Source: Bacillota bacterium (GTDB lineage: Bacteria > Bacillota > Clostridia > Christensenellales > Aristaeellaceae). Taken from it: a DNA stretch of 15,073 nt. Each line of letters starts with the position of its first letter. The stretch's first letter is position 1. The notes beneath the pieces are model-generated. The model saw only the letters and a list, made by a program, of their open reading frames with translations. It searched no databases and had not been told where the DNA came from. Positions 1-5,109 of this stretch are shown here, one piece after another. The DNA is taken from the NCBI GenBank assembly GCA_023409955.1, contig JAEYQQ010000052.1, forward strand, positions 1 through 15,073, in the 5' to 3' direction. The position numbers and the translations under genes were made by a program.

Positions 1-275
1 GTGAAGAGCAGGCGGTAAGCCCTTTAATTTTGCCTAACTGCATCTAGTTGTTGTAATAGTCGAAATAGTCAAACAATTCAGATTGCAGATACTTCCACGT
101 GCTTGACAGCACCTTCTTCCAGATAAATACGTTCCCATCATTTGATTATGGGATCGTATCCAAGTTCGATTTGACGCATCACTTCTTTATAGCTTAGCCG
201 TTCTTTTGTATGGTTTCTATCTACCATCTGCTTGAATTCGCTTGTGTATCTTTTATTTAGTACTCCTTTTGTCAT
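1..275 (-). pseudogene. IS3-family transposase remnant (OrfA N-terminus joined to OrfB C-terminus)
   Basis: The ATG at 275 opens a 45-codon frame starting MTKGVLNKRYTSEFKQMV, the helix-turn-helix start of IS3-family OrfA. It ends at a TGA at 138-140, and the same frame then continues with WERIYLEEGA, also typical of OrfA, so the TGA looks like a nonsense change within the gene. From about 100 leftwards a different frame gives SELFDYFDYYNN, an in-frame TAG, then a segment ending KIKGLTACSS, resembling the conserved tail of OrfB. A full OrfA plus OrfB would need about 1.2 kb, so roughly a kilobase is deleted between about 90 and 105. The lesions are at least one deletion and two stops. The gene continues past the left edge. 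Confidence 0.75.
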
Positions 276-282
276 AGAAAAA

Positions 283-328
283 CACCCCAATCGTTTTCAG
301 TATATCATACTGTCCAACAATCGGGGTG
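283..328 (-). promoter_or_regulatory. Nested hairpin over the transposase ribosome binding site
   Basis: CACCCC at 283-288 pairs with GGGGTG at 323-328, and inside it CAGTAT (298-303) pairs perfectly with ATACTG (307-312) around a 3-base loop. In a minus-strand transcript the inner arm's GGGGTG lies 7 bases before the OrfA ATG and would be the Shine-Dalgarno, so the fold could hide it in read-through RNA coming from icd. This is a known strategy of insertion sequences for limiting transposase made from outside promoters; its use here is inferred. Confidence 0.45.
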
Positions 329-335
329 CAGTTCA
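311..335 (-). repeat. Terminal inverted repeat (left end) of the IS remnant
   Basis: The minus strand reads TGAACTGCACCCCGATTG followed by TTGGACA, with the TG start typical of IS3-family ends, about 60 bases before the OrfA start codon. The partner end is outside the window. Confidence 0.6.
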
Positions 336-390
336 AAATATGGCGTGTTTTTTTACGGGATCCTTTACTTCAGCCCCTTTTATTCATAGC

Positions 391-1593
391 TTATTCGCTT
401 TTCATCCTTTCAGCTATTGCAAGAAGGAACGCCTCACTGCTGACGCCCATGGCCTTCCCTTCAAACAACACCGCCAAGTCCTTGGTCATCACGCCGCCCT
501 CGATGGTATCCAGGGTAGCCTTTTCTAGTTTTTCAGCAAAGGCCTGCAAGCTTGCATCCCCATCCAGCTCACCACGCTTTTTCAGCGCACCTGTCCAGGC
601 AAAGATGGTGGCGACAGGATTGGTGCTGGTCTCCTCACCCTTTAGGTGCTTGTAGTAATGCCGTGTAACCGTGCCATGGGCTGCCTCATACTCAAACACC
701 CCATCCGGGGATACCAGCACGCTGGTCATCATGGCCAGAGATCCAAAGGCAGTGGCCACCATATCGCTCATAACGTCGCCGTCATAGTTTTTGCAGGCCC
801 ATACAAACCCGCCGGGGCTGCGCATCACCCTGGCCACAGCATCGTCGATCAAGGTATAGAAATATTCGATACCAGCAGCTTCAAAATCAGCCTTGTATGT
901 TGTGTCATATATCTCCTGAAATATGTCCTTAAACCTGTGGTCATACGTTTTGGAAATGGTATCCTTGGTGGAAAACCACAGATCCTGTTTTTGCGACAAG
1001 GCATACCGAAAGCAGGAATGGGCAAAGGATTCAATGGAATCATCCGTATTATGCATGGCCTGAACGATGCCTGCACCTTGAAAGTCTTGCACTTCTGCCC
1101 GCATTTCATGGCCATCCGCACCGGTAAACACAAGCTCAGCCTTTCCGGGCCCAGGTATCAGTAATTCTACTCCCTTATATACATCACCATAGGCATGACG
1201 GGCAATGGTGATAGGTGCTTTCCAGGTTCGAACTGTGGGAGATATGCCCTTAACCAGCACAGGTGCGCGAAACACAGTACCATCCAATATGGCACGGATG
1301 GTGGCATTTGGACTTTTCCACATTTTTTTAAGGGAATACTCTTGAACGCGCTGGGCATTGGGGGTAATGGTAGCACATTTGACTGCTACACCATACTTCT
1401 TTGCAGCCATGGCACTCTCATACGTCACCTTGTCCTCCGTCTGATCACGCATGGGCAGGCCAAGATCATAATATTCCGTTTTCAGGTCGATATAGGGCAA
1501 AAGCAAATGCTCCTTGATCTTCTTCCATAGGATCCGGGTCATTTCGTCGCCGTCCATCTCTACCAGCGGCGTTTTCATGGCAATCTTGTTCAT
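391..1593 (-). CDS. icd: NADP-dependent isocitrate dehydrogenase, IDH1-like type
   Basis: Cytosolic enzyme of 400 residues that oxidatively decarboxylates isocitrate to 2-oxoglutarate with NADP+. It belongs to the homodimeric subfamily that includes human IDH1/IDH2, not the E. coli Icd type. Visible landmarks: TPLVEMDGDEMTRILW near the N-terminus (8-23); RHAYGDVYK at 132-140, with the substrate arginine R132 and catalytic Y139 at the same numbers as in human IDH1; the catalytic lysine K210 in STKDTISK; metal ligands D250, D273 and D277 (LIDDAVA and NYDGDVMSD); and the NADP-binding stretch HGTVTRH at 306-312. The length matches the family. The start is ATG 1593 with AAGGATGG upstream; a second ATG at codon 6 is possible. 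No citrate synthase or aconitase gene is adjacent. I see no clear terminator downstream before the IS remnant. Confidence 0.96.
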   Translation of the reverse strand: MNKIAMKTPLVEMDGDEMTRILWKKIKEHLLLPYIDLKTEYYDLGLPMRDQTEDKVTYESAMAAKKYGVAVKCATITPNAQRVQEYSLKKMWKSPNATIRAILDGTVFRAPVLVKGISPTVRTWKAPITIARHAYGDVYKGVELLIPGPGKAELVFTGADGHEMRAEVQDFQGAGIVQAMHNTDDSIESFAHSCFRYALSQKQDLWFSTKDTISKTYDHRFKDIFQEIYDTTYKADFEAAGIEYFYTLIDDAVARVMRSPGGFVWACKNYDGDVMSDMVATAFGSLAMMTSVLVSPDGVFEYEAAHGTVTRHYYKHLKGEETSTNPVATIFAWTGALKKRGELDGDASLQAFAEKLEKATLDTIEGGVMTKDLAVLFEGKAMGVSSEAFLLAIAERMKSE

Positions 1594-1629
1594 GGATGCT
1601 CCATCCTTAAGCTTGTATTTGCTTTTATC

Positions 1630-1658
1630 ATTCTACCCGCTGATGAAAAATTGGGCAA
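1630..1658 (-). promoter_or_regulatory. Putative sigma-A promoter of icd
   Basis: On the minus strand TTGCCC (1658-1653), a 17-base spacer and TAGAAT (1635-1630) lie about 37 bases before the icd start codon. Spacing is ideal and the -10 is close to consensus. It is divergent from the folT promoter. Confidence 0.6.
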
Positions 1659-1721
1659 GATTACAAACAGCAAAAGAACATTTGGCAAGAATTAGATCAT
1701 TCTCCCTTTGCCATAACCTCC

Positions 1722-1750
1722 TTGCGAAGGCTGTCCAAAAGGAGTACAAT
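1722..1750 (+). promoter_or_regulatory. Putative sigma-A promoter of the folT-nth transcript
   Basis: TTGCGA at 1722-1727, a 17-base spacer and TACAAT at 1745-1750. The predicted start near 1757 is about 30 bases before the aptamer-like element, giving a leader of roughly 250 nt. The position just ahead of the riboswitch supports it. Confidence 0.6.
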
Positions 1751-1753
1751 GAC

Positions 1754-1776
1754 ATCACGCAGCAGCCCTGCGTGAT
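1754..1776 (+). other. Perfect 9-bp hairpin at the 5' end of the folT leader
   Basis: ATCACGCAG (1754-1762) pairs with CTGCGTGAT (1768-1776) around a CAGCC loop. It lies at or within a few bases of the predicted transcription start. No T-run follows, so it is not a terminator. It may protect the 5' end of the RNA or take part in riboswitch refolding. Confidence 0.5.
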
Positions 1777-1784
1777 TCGTGTAA

Positions 1785-1893
1785 GGCAGAGTAGGTTTGG
1801 GCGCGTCAAGTGTTCATGAACGGGGAGTTGTCATGAAACGAAACGGAAGGGTCTCCCTTCTGTGCGGTGCCCAAGGGTATAGGATGGCAAGGA
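1785..1893 (+). ncRNA. Tetrahydrofolate (THF, class I) riboswitch aptamer-like element upstream of folT
   Basis: The order of conserved segments matches THF-I riboswitches: GAGTAG (1789-1794); GCGTCAAGTG just after the P2 5' strand; GAACGGGGAGTTGTC in the P3 loop; ACGAA at the base of P4; and GCGGTG ahead of the P2 3' strand. Helices that form: P2 TTGGG/CCCAA (1797-1801 with 1870-1874), P3 TTCA/TGAA (1813-1816 with 1833-1836) and P4 GAAGGG/CCCTTC. The gene behind it is a folate transporter, a known target of this class in Bacillota. I could not find a convincing P1 or the J2/1 strand that normally forms a pseudoknot with the P3 loop, so the element may be a structural variant or degraded. Boundaries are approximate. 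Confidence 0.78.
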
Positions 1894-1958
1894 TGCAATG
1901 CACACCTTGAAACATCTGTTTCCCACAGCCGCATCCCACTGCTTCATGCTCATGGGCG

Positions 1959-2001
1959 CCCCTAGCGAATCTTATTTTGGTTACCTAAGATTCGAAAGGG
2001 G
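1959..2001 (+). promoter_or_regulatory. Shine-Dalgarno sequestering hairpin of folT (likely expression platform)
   Basis: CGAATCTTA (1966-1974) pairs perfectly with TAAGATTCG (1986-1994) around an 11-base loop. After a 2x2 internal loop the helix continues as CCCCT (1959-1963) with AGGGG (1997-2001), which covers the folt ribosome binding site GGGGGAG (1998-2004). There is no U-tract, so control would be at translation initiation and not by termination. GATTCG at 1774-1779 repeats the 1989-1994 hexamer and could compete for CGAATC at 1966-1971. Pairing is seen in the sequence; the switching model is inferred. Confidence 0.65.
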
Positions 2002-2008
2002 GAGTACC

Positions 2009-2569
2009 ATGCAAAAATCATTGCGCGCACTTAAAAAGCCGCAAACCCTGGTTCTGTTGGCCTTGTTGATCGCTTTACAGGTTGTAATGACCCGTTTCCT
2101 CTCTATCATGCCCGCCCCATGGCTTCGTATCAGCCTTGGATTTCTGCCAATTGCTGCCGCCGGCATGCTGTTTGGGCCCATTGCCGCTGCTTTGGCCGGG
2201 GCCCTTGGTGATGTGGTTGGCTTTTTTCTTTTCCCCAGCGGCACCTTTTTCCCAGGCTATACCCTTACAACAGCTATGTCAGGCTTCTTTTATGGCCTGT
2301 TCCTATTTGGTATTTATAAAGAAATCCGCCATGCAAGCAAGACTGTCTGGCTGCGCATACTGCTGTGCGAGCTAACCGTTACCGTTGTCTGTTATCTGCT
2401 ACTCAACACCCTTTGGGCGCACATCACGGGAGGCAAAGCCATACTCGTACTTCTGCCCACCAGAGCAGTGAAGAATATCGCCCAATATCCCATCAATGTC
2501 TTGCTGTTGATGGAGATCGGCATACTCTTAAAAAGGCTTCCCTCCTCGCTGCGGCCTTCACTAGTCTGA
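2009..2569 (+). CDS. folT: Folate ECF transporter substrate-binding S component
   Basis: Membrane protein of 186 residues that binds folate and works with an energy-coupling module (EcfT, EcfA, EcfA'), not encoded here, to import it. It shows about six hydrophobic segments (near 13-34, 42-58, 60-76, 84-103, 114-135 and 157-176) and typical S-component sequence such as LGFLPIAAAGMLFGPIAA followed by GDVVGFFLFP. The start is ATG 2009 behind GGGGGAG with a short spacer; an upstream in-frame ATG at 1898 would add 37 non-membrane residues coded by the riboswitch leader and is rejected. Length is normal for the family. The THF-riboswitch-like leader supports folate over other vitamins (the S-component fold is shared with RibU, ThiT and others). 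nth follows after 36 nt. Confidence 0.88.
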   Translation: MQKSLRALKKPQTLVLLALLIALQVVMTRFLSIMPAPWLRISLGFLPIAAAGMLFGPIAAALAGALGDVVGFFLFPSGTFFPGYTLTTAMSGFFYGLFLFGIYKEIRHASKTVWLRILLCELTVTVVCYLLLNTLWAHITGGKAILVLLPTRAVKNIAQYPINVLLLMEIGILLKRLPSSLRPSLV

Positions 2570-2605
2570 GTAGAGTCATCCCTCTTATATCAGGAGGTTT
2601 TTCTT

Positions 2606-3274
2606 ATGCCTGTTTCCAAAAAAGCAATATTGGCCGAGCTATCACGGCTGTACCCAAACCCAAAGCCCGAATTGAATTTTACCAATCCTTACGAGACACT
2701 GATTGCCACCATTTTATCTGCCCAATGTACCGATAAGCAGGTGAACAAGGTTACTCCCGCCGTGTTCGCCGCATACCCAGATGCGTTTGCCATGGCAGCC
2801 GCCACGCCGGAGGAATTGTACCCCCTGGTGAAAAGCTGCGGCTTTAAGACGAAGGCAACCAACATAGTCATGGCTTGCCGGGAACTTGCTGCCAAGCATG
2901 GCGGCCAGGTACCCGATACCTTGGAAGCGCTGACTAAGCTTCCAGGCGTAGGCCGAAAAACCGCCAACGTGGTTATGGCCAACGCCTTTCAAATCCCTGC
3001 AATTGCGGTAGATACCCATGTGTTTCGTGTTAGCAACCGCTTGGGGCTTGCAGTTGCAAAAACGGTGGAAGAAACTGAACGCCAGCTGCAAAAAGCCATC
3101 CCTAAGGCTGATTGGCGGGATGCCCATCACTGGATGATTTTGCATGGCCGCAGGGTATGCAAAGCCCAGAGACCGGATTGCGAAAGCTGCACGCTAAGTG
3201 GACTGTGCAAGCATTACAAGTCTACTAAAAAAGCCACCAGCAAAACTGCTGCCATCACGGCAAAAGAAGCTTAA
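2606..3274 (+). CDS. nth: Endonuclease III, DNA glycosylase/AP lyase
   Basis: Bifunctional base-excision-repair enzyme of 222 residues that removes oxidised pyrimidines and cuts at the abasic site. The helix-hairpin-helix LPGVGRKTANVV lies at 112-123 with catalytic lysine K118; the catalytic aspartate is D136 in VDTHVFRVSNR. The [4Fe-4S] cluster ligands C185, C192, C195 and C201 have the canonical C-X6-C-X2-C-X5-C spacing. The last 20 residues are a Lys/Ala/Thr-rich tail. The start is ATG 2606 with AGGAGG 8-9 bases upstream. It follows folT by 36 nt without a visible terminator or good promoter, so it probably shares the riboswitch-controlled transcript. Confidence 0.96.
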   Translation: MPVSKKAILAELSRLYPNPKPELNFTNPYETLIATILSAQCTDKQVNKVTPAVFAAYPDAFAMAAATPEELYPLVKSCGFKTKATNIVMACRELAAKHGGQVPDTLEALTKLPGVGRKTANVVMANAFQIPAIAVDTHVFRVSNRLGLAVAKTVEETERQLQKAIPKADWRDAHHWMILHGRRVCKAQRPDCESCTLSGLCKHYKSTKKATSKTAAITAKEA

Positions 3275-3304
3275 ATCAATAATCATTGCAATCAAGCATA
3301 GGCG

Positions 3305-3340
3305 CGGGGCAGGGGGTTTTTGCATAATTTCCCTGTCCCG
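3305..3340 (+). terminator. Probable terminator of folT-nth
   Basis: CGGGGCAGGG (3305-3314) pairs with CCCTGTCCCG (3331-3340), 10 bp with one G-U, loop 16 bases, followed by CCATTTTCAT. The T-run is short, so efficiency is uncertain. Confidence 0.5.
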
Positions 3341-3391
3341 CCATTTTCATACCTATATCTCGCTTGTGCCCTTTTCGCCGGGTTCTTTTCA

Positions 3392-3400
3392 TGGTATAAT
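3392..3400 (+). promoter_or_regulatory. Extended -10 promoter of obgE-yhbY
   Basis: TGGTATAAT is a perfect TATAAT with an upstream TG (extended -10). The -35 position 17 bases upstream (TTTTCG) is poor, which the extended -10 can compensate for. The predicted start is near 3407, about 44 bases before obgE. Confidence 0.6.
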
Positions 3401-3438
3401 GGAAAAGCTATGTCTTGACAACTTTTGTGTATCTGGAT

Positions 3439-3444
3439 AGGAGG
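3439..3444 (+). promoter_or_regulatory. Ribosome binding site that fixes the obgE GTG start
   Basis: AGGAGG with a 6-base spacer to GTG 3451; it excludes the longer TTG-initiated reading from 3415. Confidence 0.85.
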
Positions 3445-3450
3445 AACACT

Positions 3451-4719
3451 GTGTCCCTTTTTGTTGATCATGTAACCATCACGGCCAAGGCCGGCAACGG
3501 CGGCAACGGCTGTGTTTCCTTTCACCGGGAAAAATTCGTACTGAACGGCGGTCCCGACGGCGGGGACGGCGGCGTAGGCGGCGACATCGTTTTGTTGGCC
3601 GACGGCAACATGCACACCCTGCTGGATTTCCGCTTCAAAACCAAGTATACCGCCGAGAACGGCGCTGATGGCGCAGCTACCCGCTGCACAGGTAAAAAGG
3701 GCGAGCGCCTGATCATCAAAGTGCCCGTGGGCACAGTGGTCAAGGACAAGGAAACCGGTGCAGTTGTAGCCGATATGTTTACCCCCGGCCAGGAAAAGAT
3801 ACTCCTAAAGGGTGGCCGCGGCGGCTGGGGAAACAGCCACTTTGCCACCCCTACCCGGCAAGCACCCAACTTTGCCAAGCCTGGTGTCAAAACCCAGGTT
3901 CATACATTTCAGCTGGAACTGAAAACCATTGCGGACGTTGGTCTGGTTGGCTATCCCAATGTAGGCAAGAGCACCATCCTGTCGGTGGTCACAGCTGCAC
4001 GACCCAAAATTGCTAACTATCACTTTACAACACTGACACCAAACCTTGGCATCGTCCGCCGGCATGGCAACGACTTTGTTATGGCCGACATTCCCGGCCT
4101 GGTGGAAGGTGCCAGCACTGGTGTGGGGCTTGGACTTGATTTTCTACGCCATGTAGAGCGCACCAGGCTTTTATTGCACGTCGTTGATATATCTGGCTGT
4201 GAAGGCCGTGATCCAATTGCGGATTTTGACCAGATCAACAGTGAGCTTGCTCAGTACGGCGATCTAGCCAAGCGGCCTCAAATCGTTGTATGCAACAAGT
4301 GCGACCTGCCTGAATCTGCAGAGAATGTGCAGCGTATGCGCGAGCATGTGTCGGGAAAGGGTTTGCCCGTATTTGCCGTCAGCGCCGCTACCCGCCAGGG
4401 CTTTGATGCGCTGATGGATGAGACCAGCCGCCTTCTAAACACCCTGCCGCCGCCAGCACCCTTTGAAACAGAAGAACCGCTCTTTGAAGTTAAAGACACA
4501 GAAGGTTATACCGTTTCCAAGGATGACGATGTGTACGAGGTCACTGGCCCGGCCATGGTCCGCCTGCTGGATAGCGTAAACTTTACTGAAGAAGAAAGCA
4601 TGAACTGGTTCCATCGTACCCTGCGCCGCATGGGTGTGATTGATGAGTTGCGTAAGGCCGGGGCCGAAGAGGGCGATACCGTCCGCATTGAAGACATGGA
4701 ATTTGATTTTGTGGAATAA
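3451..4719 (+). CDS. obgE: Obg family GTPase
   Basis: Essential ribosome-associated GTPase of 422 residues that acts in 50S assembly and stress response. The Obg fold is N-terminal and glycine-rich (about 1-158). The G domain follows: P-loop GYPNVGKST at 167-175, switch I HFTTLTPNLG around 191-200, G3 DIPG at 213-216, G4 NKCD at 282-285 and G5 SAA at 311-313. A C-terminal OCT domain occupies about 345-420. The chosen start is GTG 3451 with AGGAGG 6 bases upstream, giving SLFVDHVTITAKAGNGG, the normal Obg N-terminus; an in-frame TTG at 3415 would precede the ribosome binding site and is rejected. yhbY follows after 13 nt. Confidence 0.97.
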   Translation: MSLFVDHVTITAKAGNGGNGCVSFHREKFVLNGGPDGGDGGVGGDIVLLADGNMHTLLDFRFKTKYTAENGADGAATRCTGKKGERLIIKVPVGTVVKDKETGAVVADMFTPGQEKILLKGGRGGWGNSHFATPTRQAPNFAKPGVKTQVHTFQLELKTIADVGLVGYPNVGKSTILSVVTAARPKIANYHFTTLTPNLGIVRRHGNDFVMADIPGLVEGASTGVGLGLDFLRHVERTRLLLHVVDISGCEGRDPIADFDQINSELAQYGDLAKRPQIVVCNKCDLPESAENVQRMREHVSGKGLPVFAVSAATRQGFDALMDETSRLLNTLPPPAPFETEEPLFEVKDTEGYTVSKDDDVYEVTGPAMVRLLDSVNFTEEESMNWFHRTLRRMGVIDELRKAGAEEGDTVRIEDMEFDFVE

Positions 4720-4732
4720 GGGGTAAGAAAGC

Positions 4733-5029
4733 ATGAGTCTTACAAGCAAGCAGCGGGCAACGCTTCGCAGCATGGCCAACACCATGGAAACCATTTTATA
4801 CATTGGGAAAGAGGGCATTTCAGCAAACACCATCAAGCAGGCATACGATGCGCTGGAAGCCAGGGAACTGATCAAGTGCGGCGTACAAAGAGGCGCACCC
4901 ATGGATGCCAGGGAGGCCTGCCAGAGCCTGTGCGAGCAGACCGGTGCCGAGCCGGTGCAATGCATTGGCAGCCGCTTTGTCATCTACCGTCAGAGCCGTG
5001 ACAATCAAAAGATATTTCTTGAGGCCTGA
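4733..5029 (+). CDS. yhbY: YhbY-type CRM-domain RNA-binding protein
   Basis: Small protein of 98 residues consisting of a single CRM (chloroplast RNA splicing and ribosome maturation) domain. Family members bind pre-50S ribosomal particles. The GxxG RNA-binding loop appears as GKEGIS at 25-30 (usually GKGGIT), followed by AYDALEARELIKCGV and a C-terminal IGSRFVIYRQS strand. It begins 13 nt after obgE, with GGGGTAAGAA-like weak ribosome binding sequence upstream, so it is cotranscribed with obgE, and both genes act in large-subunit assembly. In many Bacillota nadD follows yhbY; here the operon ends at a terminator. Confidence 0.92.
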   Translation: MSLTSKQRATLRSMANTMETILYIGKEGISANTIKQAYDALEARELIKCGVQRGAPMDAREACQSLCEQTGAEPVQCIGSRFVIYRQSRDNQKIFLEA

Positions 5030-5047
5030 TAACATATCGTTATCGTA

Positions 5048-5086
5048 ATCAAAAGGGGCATCCCATAGCGGGAGGCCCCTTTTGAT
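5048..5086. terminator. Bidirectional terminator between yhbY and glyA
   Basis: ATCAAAAGGGGC (5048-5059) pairs perfectly with GCCCCTTTTGAT (5075-5086), 12 bp. The A-run on one arm and T-run on the other make it usable from both sides. The loop holds a second small stem, TCCC (5061-5064) with GGGA (5070-5073). It lies between the two convergent genes. Confidence 0.85.
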
Positions 5087-5109
5087 CATTGACTTTTATG
5101 TGTGGCAAG

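Larger units (their letters stand above)
1..335 (-). mobile_element. Decayed, internally deleted IS3-family (IS150-like) insertion sequence
   Basis: Read on the minus strand, the element begins at 335 with a TG-starting terminal sequence (TGAACTGCACCCCGATTG and on), followed by a short leader and the start of an IS3-type OrfA. It then jumps to what looks like the C-terminal end of the OrfB DDE transposase (residues like ELFDYFDYYNN and KIKGL) near positions 15-85. Everything between, including the catalytic core, is missing, so the copy cannot transpose. The other terminal repeat lies beyond the left edge, so the target duplication cannot be tested. It lies downstream of icd and is in the path of icd read-through transcription. 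The family is recognised from memory of IS3/IS150 termini and proteins; the exact IS name is unknown. Confidence 0.8.

Noticed and set aside
1898..2008. N-terminal extension of folT from an in-frame ATG at 1898
   Set aside because: The added 37 residues are encoded by the riboswitch-like leader and the sequestering hairpin, and the strong ribosome binding site sits just before ATG 2009.
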